From Thermococcus indicus (GTDB lineage Archaea; Methanobacteriota_B; Thermococci; Thermococcales; Thermococcaceae), in the NCBI RefSeq assembly GCF_006274605.1, contig NZ_CP040846.1, positions 434,001-498,000 on the forward strand: a stretch of 64,000 bases of DNA, given 5' to 3'. Shown here one piece after another: positions 1-8,959 of the stretch (its first letter is position 1; each line of letters opens with the position of its first letter). Both the position numbers and the translations under genes were made by a program. A model generated the notes under the pieces. It made no database searches. It was not told the DNA's origin and saw nothing but the letters and a program-made list of their open reading frames with translations.

Positions 1-1058
<1,058 letters not shown>

Positions 1059-1079
1059 AACTGTCTAATTTCCGCTCGG

Positions 1080-1092
1080 ATAGGTTTATAAA
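1080..1092 (+). promoter_or_regulatory. TATA box of the GMP synthase ATPase gene
   Basis: The sequence TTTATAAATT lies about 40 nt before the ATG at 1126. Transcription would start about 25 nt downstream, near 1110-1115. That makes the in-frame upstream start at 1093 untenable and supports the start at 1126, which has a GGTGG ribosome-binding site. Confidence 0.6.
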
Positions 1093-1125
1093 TTGACGTC
1101 CGAATGGTTGGAAAAGGTGGTGCTC

Positions 1126-2049
1126 ATGTGGGAGAGGTTCATCGAGGAGAAAGTTGAGGAAATAAAGAAGACGGTCGGCGATGGTAAGGCGATAATAGCG
1201 CTCTCCGGCGGCGTTGACAGCTCCGTTGCGGCCGTGCTCGCTCACAAGGCCATAGGTGATAAGCTCCACGCGGTCTTCGTCAACACCGGCTTCATGCGGA
1301 AGGGTGAACCTGAATTCGTCGTCAAAACATTCCGCGACGAATTTGGACTCAACCTGCACTACGTCGATGCCAGCGAGAGGTTCTTCAGCGAGCTCAAGGG
1401 TGTCACCGATCCCGAGGAGAAGAGGAAGATAATAGGCAGGGTCTTCATTGAGGCCTTTGAAGAGGTAGCGAGGGAGATCGACGCCGGGTTCCTAATCCAG
1501 GGGACGATAGCCCCGGACTGGATCGAGAGCAAGGGCAAGATTAAGAGCCACCACAATGTTGGTGGACTGCCCGAGAGGCTCAACCTCAAGCTGATAGAGC
1601 CGCTCCGCGACCTCTACAAGGACGAGGTAAGGGAGCTGGGCAAAGAACTCGGTCTGCCTGAGAAGATATACAACCGCATGCCCTTCCCGGGGCCGGGGTT
1701 GGCAGTTAGGGTCCTCGGCGAAGTTACGCCGGAGAAGGTTGCCATCGTAAGAGAGGCGAACGCCATAGTCGAGGAGGAGATCGAGAAGGCCGGTCTAAAG
1801 CCCTGGCAGGCCTTCGCCGTTCTGCTGGGGGTGAAGACGGTCGGCGTTCAGGGCGACATAAGGGCCTACAAGGAAACGATAGCGGTTCGTGTGGTTGAGA
1901 GCCTTGACGGCATGACGGCCAACGCAATGAACGTTCCCTTCGAGGTCCTCCAGAGGATAGCCTTCAGGATAACGAGCGAGATACCCGAGGTTGGAAGGGT
2001 GCTCTACGACATCACCAACAAGCCCCCGGCAACGATTGAGTTTGAGTGA
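1126..2049 (+). CDS. guaAB: GMP synthase, ATP-pyrophosphatase subunit
   Basis: The PP-ATPase half of the archaeal two-subunit GMP synthase. It adenylates XMP and accepts ammonia from the glutaminase subunit to form GMP. The PP-loop LSGGVDSS is at about residues 26-33, followed by the XMP-binding and dimerisation C-terminal domain ending PATIEFE, as in GuaA. The protein has 307 residues, normal for the separate subunit. I chose the ATG at 1126 (MWERFIEEK) over 1093 because of the TATA position and GGTGG at 1117-1121. The partner glutaminase lies only 680 nt downstream, separated by a VapBC pair. Confidence 0.94.
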   Translation: MWERFIEEKVEEIKKTVGDGKAIIALSGGVDSSVAAVLAHKAIGDKLHAVFVNTGFMRKGEPEFVVKTFRDEFGLNLHYVDASERFFSELKGVTDPEEKRKIIGRVFIEAFEEVAREIDAGFLIQGTIAPDWIESKGKIKSHHNVGGLPERLNLKLIEPLRDLYKDEVRELGKELGLPEKIYNRMPFPGPGLAVRVLGEVTPEKVAIVREANAIVEEEIEKAGLKPWQAFAVLLGVKTVGVQGDIRAYKETIAVRVVESLDGMTANAMNVPFEVLQRIAFRITSEIPEVGRVLYDITNKPPATIEFE

Positions 2050-2056
2050 CTCGATA

Positions 2057-2068
2057 CCCTTATTTACA
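2057..2068 (+). promoter_or_regulatory. Probable promoter of vapB-vapC-guaAA
   Basis: ACCCTTATTTAC lies about 30-40 nt before the vapB ATG at 2098, just after the guaAB stop. It would allow the toxin-antitoxin pair and the downstream glutaminase to be transcribed independently of guaAB. Assigned by position and A+T-rich TATA-like character only. Confidence 0.4.
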
Positions 2069-2097
2069 TCTTGAGCGTAAAAAGAAACGGTGGGAGA

Positions 2098-2292
2098 ATG
2101 GGGGAGATTATCGAGGTGGTTTACGAGAACGGCGTGCTGAGGCCGCTGAAGCCCCTCAAGCTCAAGGAAGGGCAGAGACTCAGGGTGAGGATTCTGAGCA
2201 CTGGGTTGGCCGGATTCCTCAGGAGCGTCGAGGGGGAACTTGAAAGACCAGCGGAGGATCCCCTCGAAATCTTGGCACGGGTGAGGGAGTAG
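2098..2292 (+). CDS. vapB: AF2212-like (DUF104) antitoxin, VapB type
   Basis: A 64-residue protein with the DUF104/AF2212 signature: IIEVVYENGVLRPLKPL followed by LKEGQRLRVRI. Members of this family form a small beta-rich DNA-binding domain and act as antitoxins of PIN-domain RNases. The C-terminal part (residues about 37-64) is charged and probably wraps the toxin. The start is the ATG at 2098, preceded by GGTGGGAG; an in-frame upstream start at 2071 lies too near the TATA box. The vapC toxin begins 2 nt after the stop. The family is recognised with confidence; the cognate pairing is inferred from adjacency. Confidence 0.85.
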   Translation: MGEIIEVVYENGVLRPLKPLKLKEGQRLRVRILSTGLAGFLRSVEGELERPAEDPLEILARVRE

Positions 2293-2294
2293 TC

Positions 2295-2732
2295 ATGAGG
2301 TTCGTCGTTGACGCTTCCCTACTCATTGACGCTTTCTCCAAATTTAACGAGGAACGGCGAAGGCTTGCGCTGAAGGTCTTTGAAGCGATTGAAGGCCACG
2401 AGATCTACGTTCCCAGGATATGCATGATCGAGTTCGTGAACGTCCTGTCCAGGTTTACACCGGAGGAAAAGGTCAGGGGTTTCCTGGAGGTTTTCGATTT
2501 CTTTAACCTGGTTGGGGAAAGTGAGTTCTTTGACGAGGCCGTTGAACTGGCCTTTGGGCTTCATTCGAGGGCGGCTGACACTTACTACATTTCAACCGCG
2601 ATGATTGTTGGAGGCATTCTGCTGACCAATGACAGGAGAATGGTAGAGAATGCCAGAGGTTCAGGCCTTGACGTGTATTACATCCTCGAAGAATCCGATG
2701 CCTTCTTCAAACTCCTGGAGGTGAGCGGATGA
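2295..2732 (+). CDS. vapC: PIN-domain ribonuclease toxin (VapC)
   Basis: A 145-residue PIN domain, a Mg-dependent endoribonuclease of the VapBC class. The acidic active site is visible: the first Asp in [14 protein letters not shown], Glu in CMIEFVNVL, Asp in [12 protein letters not shown] and Asp in LLTNDRR. It follows its DUF104 antitoxin by 2 nt, as in typical modules. Its TGA (2730-2732) overlaps the ATG of the GMP synthase glutaminase gene (2729), so toxin and an essential biosynthetic gene are translationally coupled. That is unusual and is treated in the findings. Cellular targets are unknown. Confidence 0.88.
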   Translation: MRFVVDASLLIDAFSKFNEERRRLALKVFEAIEGHEIYVPRICMIEFVNVLSRFTPEEKVRGFLEVFDFFNLVGESEFFDEAVELAFGLHSRAADTYYISTAMIVGGILLTNDRRMVENARGSGLDVYYILEESDAFFKLLEVSG

Positions 2733-3295
2733 TAGTCATAATGGACAACGGCGGGCAATACGTCCACAGGATATGGAGGACTCTGAGATACCTCGGCGTT
2801 GAGGCAAAGATAATCCCCAACACGACACCTCTCGAGGGGATAAAGGCAATGAAGCCGAAGGGCATAATCTTCTCTGGCGGCCCGGACATCGAGAAGACCG
2901 GCAACTGCTCCGCCATCCTGGAGCACTACGACGAGTTCAACGTCCCCATCCTTGGCATATGCCTCGGCCACCAGCTGATAGCGAAGCACTTTGGCGGGAA
3001 GGTTGGAAAGGGAGAAAAGGCCGAGTACAGCCTCGTTGAGATTGAAATCCTTGAGGAGAATGACCTCTTTAAGGGCTTCCCAGAGAGGCTCAGGGTCTGG
3101 GAGAGCCACATGGACGAGGTGAAGGAGCTTCCTGAGGGCTTCAGGCTCTTGGCCAGGAGTGAGACCTGTCCGGTCGAGGCCATGAAGCATGAGAGCCTTC
3201 CAATCTACGGCGTTCAGTTCCATCCGGAGGTTGCCCACACGGAGAGGGGGGCGGATATATACCGCAACTTTGCGGAGCTCTGCGGGGAGCTTTAG
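2729..3295 (+). CDS. guaAA: GMP synthase, glutamine amidotransferase subunit
   Basis: A 188-residue class I glutamine amidotransferase that releases ammonia from glutamine for the PP-ATPase subunit. The nucleophile is Cys78 in GICLGHQ; the His/Glu pair is H165 and E167 in QFHPEV; the oxyanion strand is IFSGGPD. This is the free-standing GuaA glutaminase found in Euryarchaeota. The ATG overlaps the vapC stop by ATGA, with no room for a separate promoter directly upstream, so expression depends on the vapBC transcript or on read-through from guaAB. A T6 run at 3354-3359 may end the transcript. Confidence 0.94.
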   Translation: MIVIMDNGGQYVHRIWRTLRYLGVEAKIIPNTTPLEGIKAMKPKGIIFSGGPDIEKTGNCSAILEHYDEFNVPILGICLGHQLIAKHFGGKVGKGEKAEYSLVEIEILEENDLFKGFPERLRVWESHMDEVKELPEGFRLLARSETCPVEAMKHESLPIYGVQFHPEVAHTERGADIYRNFAELCGEL

Positions 3296-3352
3296 GCTCT
3301 GCTGGTTGGTACTCTCCTCATTTTTCAGCAACGGGTTCTCTCATCATCGCTT
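3296..3352 (-). ncRNA. Candidate C/D-box-like small RNA (weak)
   Basis: On the minus strand, ATGATGA (3341-3347) is followed by a 12-nt spacer, CTGA (3325-3328), a short linker, TGAGGA (3315-3320), a 13-nt spacer and CAGA (3298-3301). The order and spacing match an archaeal C/D-box guide RNA (C, guide, D', C', guide, D). However, C' deviates from TGATGA and D deviates from CTGA, and no terminal stem or rRNA match was established. It may be chance. Confidence 0.25.
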
Positions 3353-3353
3353 C

Positions 3354-3359
3354 TTTTTT
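3354..3359 (+). terminator. T-run terminator after the GMP synthase glutaminase gene
   Basis: An uninterrupted T6 tract lies 58 nt after the stop of the glutaminase gene and before the next promoter. Oligo-T tracts on the non-template strand terminate archaeal RNA polymerase. Confidence 0.4.
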
Positions 3360-3412
3360 CAGGGGCAGATGGTTGTTTAAACTTTACCACTTACTTATCC
3401 GAGTTTCAACTC

Positions 3413-3426
3413 CAAAAACTTTTTAA
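3413..3426 (+). promoter_or_regulatory. TATA box of the following small gene
   Basis: CCAAAAACTTTTTAAG is a good BRE/TATA combination. It is located about 40 nt before the likely TTG start at 3458. Confidence 0.5.
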
Positions 3427-3457
3427 GATTGTTTGAGTTACTATCTTGGGTGATAGC

Positions 3458-3733
3458 TTGGGACACACGGTGTACTACAGCACCAGGATTGAAAGGTGGA
3501 ATGAGTTCAGGGAGTTCCTGGAAAATGTCTGTGAGGGACTCGGCTTCCATTTCCTTGAGGGCGAGGATGCAGTCATAGTCCTCCCGGAATGCCACGGTGT
3601 CGAGCCCCTGGAGATAAAGAAAAACGGTGAGGGATTCGTCAAGACGAACCTCGTCGAGCCCTGCCACTCGGTATATCTCCTCGTGCTTCATTCGGTTTCT
3701 TCCTTCGGTTCGGTCGAGCTCTGGGAGGACTGA
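3458..3733 (+). CDS. Hypothetical protein (about 91 residues)
   Basis: A small cytosolic-looking protein that I do not recognise. It is rich in aromatic and acidic residues (YYSTRIERWNEFREFLENV near the N-terminus) and has a central VIVLPECHGVEPL segment. There is no membrane segment or signal peptide. The start is uncertain: TTG at 3446 is the longest reading, but GGTGAT at 3449-3454 is a strong ribosome-binding site for the TTG at 3458. A TATA box lies upstream at the right distance. The 3' end overlaps the convergent DUF2101 gene by 46 nt. It is probably a real gene because it has its own promoter and ribosome-binding site. Confidence 0.6.
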   Translation: MGHTVYYSTRIERWNEFREFLENVCEGLGFHFLEGEDAVIVLPECHGVEPLEIKKNGEGFVKTNLVEPCHSVYLLVLHSVSSFGSVELWED

Positions 3734-4431
3734 CCAAGGTATACTTCCAGTATCCTTACGGGTCTGGCGCTCCTGAAGGTTCTATCCTCTGCGAGAACCT
3801 TCACAACTCTTCCAGGCTCCGCTTCCTCGACCGCCGGGAGCCAGTAGAAGCCCGGCTTGATGTTGGCCGCTATGTCGTCGTGGATGAAGACCCTAACGAG
3901 GCCACCTTTAATCTCTTCAACGATGCCGTAGGTGTAGTCCCTCCCGTATTTGCTTTTGAAATAATGGCGGAAGAGAAAGACCGTGAGCGCGACGGCCACT
4001 ATGTAGCCGTAGTAATAGTAGATCCCGGGGGAGAGTTCCCTAAGCAGAGAATAGCCCAAGAAGGCGAGGAGAGATAAAAATGAGATAGTATAATAAAAGA
4101 ACCTGTATGGTTCTGGATCAACAAAAAATTCCCAATTTTTGACTATTATCAATCTAGTATACAAAAGATAGATGATGTAAATACCTAGCAACCAGTACCA
4201 CTTAAGCCCTATGAGGATTATAAGTAGGTTTAAGATAAGGTAAACAACAAAAGTCATTTGTAGATTCAGACTCAGTAGTTCATGGATGCTTAGCCCTTCC
4301 CTCATTAAGTGTCTTGTAACCCTAAAAGCTGATGGTTTTTCATTAGGGAATGGTTTGATAATCTCCATGATTCTCTTTGAGAGAACTTCTGCCCTTTCCC
4401 CAATGTTGTATAGAAATTCTAGGGGGTTCAT
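3688..4431 (-). CDS. DUF2101 family membrane protein
   Basis: A 247-residue integral membrane protein with four predicted hydrophobic segments (about residues 60-76, 79-95, 112-130 and 138-152). It is flanked by a charged N-terminal helix and a soluble C-terminal domain (about 160-235) rich in beta strands (VEEIKGGLVRVFIHDDI, GRVVKVLAEDRTF). I recognise it as DUF2101, a Thermococcales family of unknown function. It is the last gene of the surface-protein operon, 4 nt after the stop of the preceding gene. The N-terminal half is clearly A+T-rich while the 3' third has normal composition, as if a compositional boundary runs through the gene. Its role is inferred only from position: perhaps a membrane anchor or assembly factor. 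Confidence 0.75.
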   Translation of the reverse strand: MNPLEFLYNIGERAEVLSKRIMEIIKPFPNEKPSAFRVTRHLMREGLSIHELLSLNLQMTFVVYLILNLLIILIGLKWYWLLGIYIIYLLYTRLIIVKNWEFFVDPEPYRFFYYTISFLSLLAFLGYSLLRELSPGIYYYYGYIVAVALTVFLFRHYFKSKYGRDYTYGIVEEIKGGLVRVFIHDDIAANIKPGFYWLPAVEEAEPGRVVKVLAEDRTFRSARPVRILEVYLGQSSQSSTEPKEETE

Positions 4432-4435
4432 TTTA

Positions 4436-6583
4436 TCACCCCGTCGTTAGCAGATCGTTTGTCGCAGTAAGGTCGTTTCCGAATATTGCCAACGCTGTTT
4501 TCCGATCTATGTAGAAGTTGTTGTCTATCACGACGGTTCCCGCAGAGACTCCGTACATTTTGTATCCTTCCCGTTTTGCCAGAGGGTCGTTCTCTAAGTA
4601 ATATTTAAGGAAGTAATAGTCGAGACAACTCTGACCATCTGGATTTGGATTCTTAGGATCAAGTCCTGCAGTTGCTAGTATAAGCTTGATCTTATCCTGT
4701 GAGGGTAGGATAAAACTGACAAGTCCTATAGGATAGTGCTGTCCGTCGGTTGAGACTCCAAGGAGGTCTTGTGTTCTGTTGGCAAGCTCTTCGTATTCTC
4801 TATGTACCGCTGGATCAAAGTTTCCTTCCAGTCTCTCAAAGAATGAGGGGGCATTGTAGAGGCCGAAGTAATAGCCATTTTCAAGGCAGCTTACAAAGGA
4901 CTGGATGTCGTAGGCACGTGCGTTAGGTCCTGACGGCGTTTCAGAAGGTTTGACTTTTAGAGTGTAATTCACCACACTGGGAGCATGACTTAGATCGTTG
5001 GGATCGGTGGTTTTAAGTTTAAATTTTATTTGCCATGTGTATCCCTCTGGGAGATTTATATCGTACAGTGTTAATGAGTTGAATCCATTATGCAAATATA
5101 ATGGGGATGTCCAGTAGTCCATAACCTCGTCCCCGTTGGTGTCTACCCCTACTTCCAAATAGATTATCTCGAAATTGCCGATGGAAGTCGTAACGTTGAG
5201 GCTCTGTATCTGGGCTGGCCTGGTTAAGCGGGGATTCCAGACCTTTGATATCCATCCTCCGTTTGTGTAATATACATAACCAGTTATTACGTTGTTCTGT
5301 GTGTATCCAGTTGCAGTATCCAATCCGAATAGAGTGTCTCCCCTTAGAAATATATCTCTTTTAGAAGGGGTTTCAGTGAATTGGATAGTATGATGATCCC
5401 ACGTTGTCTTTTTAGTTGTAACCTCTACTTCCGATGATAGCTTTAATTTAATTCTCGCTTTGGGATTCCACCATTTTCTGTCCACCTTTAGCTCAGTGTC
5501 CCATCTATATTCTATCGCCTTTGGAATGGCCGGGAGGGTGATAATTCTGCGATATTTGTCCCCAGATACGTGGTAGAGGTTTGGATCGTTCCACAGCACT
5601 CTCCAATGTTTCCCAATGGTCAATCCTTCACTAAATATATTGTAATGGGTTCCCGAATCGGTGTTGTTCTCCCACTCATCTTGGGTTGTTACTGACCATG
5701 CCTTAGGACCCGTTGTTTCACCTATGTCATCAAATACTAAGACACCGGTGTCACCATTTTTGATAATTTCAGTGGGGTCTTGATCTAATTCTGTTATTGT
5801 CACCTGAATACCTGTGTCGCTATATGTCCATATGCGTGTCTCATTGAACTGAATAGTCTCTCCGTATATCCCTGTTATTATCTCTTGGGGACTACTACCG
5901 GTTCCATTAAGGCGTATAATTGGGCTTCCTGTTAACTCTGGATAAGGGAACATACAGGCTTTTATGAGCCTGTGATACAGGTCGTATGTCTCCCTGGAAA
6001 TGAATGTGTCTTCTACACCCTCGATACTGATGATGGCTGTTGCGTTTCTGTTACTTGGAATTGTCCCGCTATATATCACGCTACCTGAGCTGTCCATTAT
6101 AGTTATCTCCGGCAGTCTTGCTATTACTGCTACTCTGAATGAATCCAAAGGAGCAACTGTTATCGTCATTTCGGAGAGTATCTCACTGACTGAGGGAGAA
6201 ACTACAAATCCCTGCTTGGCGAGAATTTCTGTTATGTTGGATAACCAAATTTTGAGATTCTGGTCGCTCTCAATGCCAAGGGAGGATTGTCCCCAAACTA
6301 TGAGCTGTGCTATTGTATCGTTTGCTCTCTGTCCCTGAATAAAATCCTTAGTGGCAACGTATTCCGTTGTGGATATTATGGCCCTTCTAGCTGAAATCTC
6401 AAGGGCCTTTTTAAAGTCCGCTTCTAAGTACTCCAAAACTTGGGACGTACGGTCTATTTGGATTCTCTCCCCTTGGGCTTGAACTACCTGATATGACACC
6501 TCTTCATAGGTGGCCATGAGTAACATGAGAGGAATCAGGAGTATAAGTACGGATGAATTTATAAGGAAAGCTCGTCTTCTCAT
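4436..6583 (-). CDS. Large extracellular protein with pilin-like N-terminal membrane helix
   Basis: A 715-residue protein starting MRRRAFLINSSVLILLIPLMLL: basic residues, one hydrophobic helix, then a long coiled-coil-prone segment (about 30-75), the architecture of pilin-like surface proteins. Unlike the upstream members it lacks the usual Gly/Ala-Gln-x-x-x-Glu cleavage context. The remainder is beta-rich with many Asn-x-Ser/Thr sequons, suggesting a glycosylated exterior domain. The start at 6583 overlaps the preceding stop as ATGA and has GGAGG upstream; a longer start at 6598 is possible. The gene is A+T-rich with codon use unlike the neighbourhood. I cannot name a function; a tip or minor subunit of a pilus-like structure is an inference. 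Confidence 0.7.
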   Translation of the reverse strand: MRRRAFLINSSVLILLIPLMLLMATYEEVSYQVVQAQGERIQIDRTSQVLEYLEADFKKALEISARRAIISTTEYVATKDFIQGQRANDTIAQLIVWGQSSLGIESDQNLKIWLSNITEILAKQGFVVSPSVSEILSEMTITVAPLDSFRVAVIARLPEITIMDSSGSVIYSGTIPSNRNATAIISIEGVEDTFISRETYDLYHRLIKACMFPYPELTGSPIIRLNGTGSSPQEIITGIYGETIQFNETRIWTYSDTGIQVTITELDQDPTEIIKNGDTGVLVFDDIGETTGPKAWSVTTQDEWENNTDSGTHYNIFSEGLTIGKHWRVLWNDPNLYHVSGDKYRRIITLPAIPKAIEYRWDTELKVDRKWWNPKARIKLKLSSEVEVTTKKTTWDHHTIQFTETPSKRDIFLRGDTLFGLDTATGYTQNNVITGYVYYTNGGWISKVWNPRLTRPAQIQSLNVTTSIGNFEIIYLEVGVDTNGDEVMDYWTSPLYLHNGFNSLTLYDINLPEGYTWQIKFKLKTTDPNDLSHAPSVVNYTLKVKPSETPSGPNARAYDIQSFVSCLENGYYFGLYNAPSFFERLEGNFDPAVHREYEELANRTQDLLGVSTDGQHYPIGLVSFILPSQDKIKLILATAGLDPKNPNPDGQSCLDYYFLKYYLENDPLAKREGYKMYGVSAGTVVIDNNFYIDRKTALAIFGNDLTATNDLLTTG

Positions 6584-8955
6584 CCGTTCTCCCTCCAAAT
6601 CCTTAAGGTTACTTGAATTGGTGTATAAAGCGAGGGGACCCTCTGGAGAGGCACAACGTCCGAGACCGTTGAATCGAGTTTTATTGGAATGACTAGGTGG
6701 TGCCCGTTTTTTTCAATTCCACCGAGCTTTTGGAAGAGCCTGACTATGGCATCGTCCAAGGCGTATTTCTTATAGGTTCCATCGTTTATTATATCATCGA
6801 TATCTACATTGAGATATTTAACGTTGGTAACGTATGCGACTCCAATGAGAAGGTTGTCTGATCTTACTGTTCCACTTATGTCTTGATAATAGTAAGTTAA
6901 ATTGTATCCAGTATATCTGGGGTATTCCTGAAGCAGGTATGGGAAGATGTCCCCGTACGGAACATAGCTGTCCAGCAGGATAAGAGTTTCACCTATTGAA
7001 TTGTCTTTTGAGACGTAGAATCCATCTCCAAAGTCAAGGATGAACTTGTTTTCCCCGGGGGCCATAGTGGGTTTAACTATCGAACCGTCGTTTGCCCGTG
7101 TCCAGATGCCATAGCCCCAGTGATTGAAAGTTTCTATTATATCCCGTTGTGTATTACAGTCTGGAATATTGTAGCAGAACAAGTCTACGGTTCCTATCTT
7201 GCTGTTTGAAATTGAAACTCTCTGAGAAGTTGGATCCTTAGTTACATCGTGATAGTATGTAAACTGGAACTTTGTCCAGATCGGGGTGATATTCGGGGGA
7301 ACGTCAAACGAAAATTCTAAGTGTCTACAGTACTCTCCTTCAAGATCCACACCAGAATCAGCGTCACATTCGTTGGCATGTACCCTGATTGGTCTGGTGA
7401 GAGATATTGTGTGTATTGAGTATTGAACTTTGGGATTGTACTTGACTTCTACGTAGGACTCGTTGCCATAAAGTTTGAAATGGGTTTCAGGAAGTTCTTC
7501 GGGATTTGAAAAGTCTATCACAGGATACTTTAAGTACTTCTCTAATCCTACTCCTATGACTATCGAGAAGTATTGGTTAGTAAGATTAGGTAGCAGTGAG
7601 GTGGGTATTTTCCACATGAAGTAATCGCCAACCCCTGTTGGGTGTCCAATATCGATCGTTCTGTCCTTGATTTTGAGGAACAGTTTAACCTTGTTAGAAT
7701 CTACTCCGTCGATTTTTGCTCTAACGGTTATGTCTGTTATGTTAAATGGGATGAATATTGCTTTTTCTATTTGGGTGGGGTTTCCGTTTGAAACAACCGT
7801 GGGAAAGTAAAATCTATGGGGAAACTCCATTGTGTTAAATTTTGTTACATTGTACACAATTATCACATGGCTAGCACCGCTATCTCCGATTGCATAGAAA
7901 GGCAATGATATTCCTAAGAAGTTGATCTTATATGGCTCAACGTAGAATCTGAAAACATTTTGTTTCTGGATTATTTCGAGGAGATTATTTGTCTGGGGAT
8001 CTTGAAGACTATTGTCTGTTACCTTAAGATGGACAGACCCTATTTGCGTGGGTGATCCGTAGGATTTTCCGTTTACTATTAGAGGGTTCCCATTTATGTT
8101 CACTGAAATTTTGGTCTCAGATAGTTTAGACCCTAAGTAACCAAAGACATTTTCCAAAAGATCTTCTAAGAGGTTACATATCTGATTGCTACATATTTCG
8201 AATTTGACTTTAGTAAGCCTAAATGGTTCGAAAAGTAATGTACTGCTTACTTTATTTTGAGGGTCCGTTAGGGAGTTTATGTTGAAGCTGTATGAGAACT
8301 CAATGGGAGCTTGGTCAAACTTTGGGATTATCCCTAGTATCCATTCGCCAGTGAAATATGGATAACTCAACACCGCATCACTCATGTATATATATTCATC
8401 CTGCTTTGTTATTTGAGCTAGATACAATCTAGCCATAAAACCTGAAGGTGTTTTATTATATTCATATCCGCTTAGTGTTATAGTGGAGGCAGAGACATCC
8501 TCAGCTTGGTTATAGGTTTCTGTTCCTCTTGTCATAAATGGATTTGTCCAGTTGTTTATCAGAAGTTCATAGTTATAATCCCCGATGGTGGAATTCAGGA
8601 TGTATCCTAGTATTTTGGCTGCTTTCTCTTTGAACTTGCTACCATATATCGGAGTCACTGCCCAATAAGCGGAGGCTATATCAAGTGGGGTCATGTCGGG
8701 GCTTACAAGAGTTGTGTTAAGCGTTCCATCTTCGAGCCATTCATTGATAGTATTTGGCGGGACTAACTGATTCAATGGAACCGTCCGTAAAACGAGCAAC
8801 GTATCTTGGGCGAGGTTTTTGTTCTGTAACCGAGCAGACGTCTTATACACGGATTGGAGCTGGGATTGTGAGGCAACAATCCCTACTACAAATATTGAAA
8901 TCAAGACGAGTGAGAGTAAGGCGTCAAGCGTGAAGATGAATCCCCTCTTTTTCAT
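6580..8955 (-). CDS. Large extracellular protein with type III signal-like N-terminus
   Basis: A 791-residue protein beginning MKKRGFIFTLDALLSLVLISIF: two lysines and Arg-Gly, then an uninterrupted hydrophobic helix containing an acidic residue, resembling class III (prepilin peptidase) signal peptides with cleavage after Gly. The rest is a long beta-rich domain with numerous sequons and a few cysteines, consistent with secretion. The ATG at 8955 is preceded by GGGGATGAT; the in-frame start at 9015 lies inside the upstream gene and is rejected. Like its neighbours it is A+T-rich. It overlaps the next gene by 4 nt. No homologous enzyme family is recognised; a structural surface role is inferred from the operon. 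Confidence 0.72.
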   Translation of the reverse strand: MKKRGFIFTLDALLSLVLISIFVVGIVASQSQLQSVYKTSARLQNKNLAQDTLLVLRTVPLNQLVPPNTINEWLEDGTLNTTLVSPDMTPLDIASAYWAVTPIYGSKFKEKAAKILGYILNSTIGDYNYELLINNWTNPFMTRGTETYNQAEDVSASTITLSGYEYNKTPSGFMARLYLAQITKQDEYIYMSDAVLSYPYFTGEWILGIIPKFDQAPIEFSYSFNINSLTDPQNKVSSTLLFEPFRLTKVKFEICSNQICNLLEDLLENVFGYLGSKLSETKISVNINGNPLIVNGKSYGSPTQIGSVHLKVTDNSLQDPQTNNLLEIIQKQNVFRFYVEPYKINFLGISLPFYAIGDSGASHVIIVYNVTKFNTMEFPHRFYFPTVVSNGNPTQIEKAIFIPFNITDITVRAKIDGVDSNKVKLFLKIKDRTIDIGHPTGVGDYFMWKIPTSLLPNLTNQYFSIVIGVGLEKYLKYPVIDFSNPEELPETHFKLYGNESYVEVKYNPKVQYSIHTISLTRPIRVHANECDADSGVDLEGEYCRHLEFSFDVPPNITPIWTKFQFTYYHDVTKDPTSQRVSISNSKIGTVDLFCYNIPDCNTQRDIIETFNHWGYGIWTRANDGSIVKPTMAPGENKFILDFGDGFYVSKDNSIGETLILLDSYVPYGDIFPYLLQEYPRYTGYNLTYYYQDISGTVRSDNLLIGVAYVTNVKYLNVDIDDIINDGTYKKYALDDAIVRLFQKLGGIEKNGHHLVIPIKLDSTVSDVVPLQRVPSLYTPIQVTLRIWRENG

Positions 8956-8959
8956 GTTA

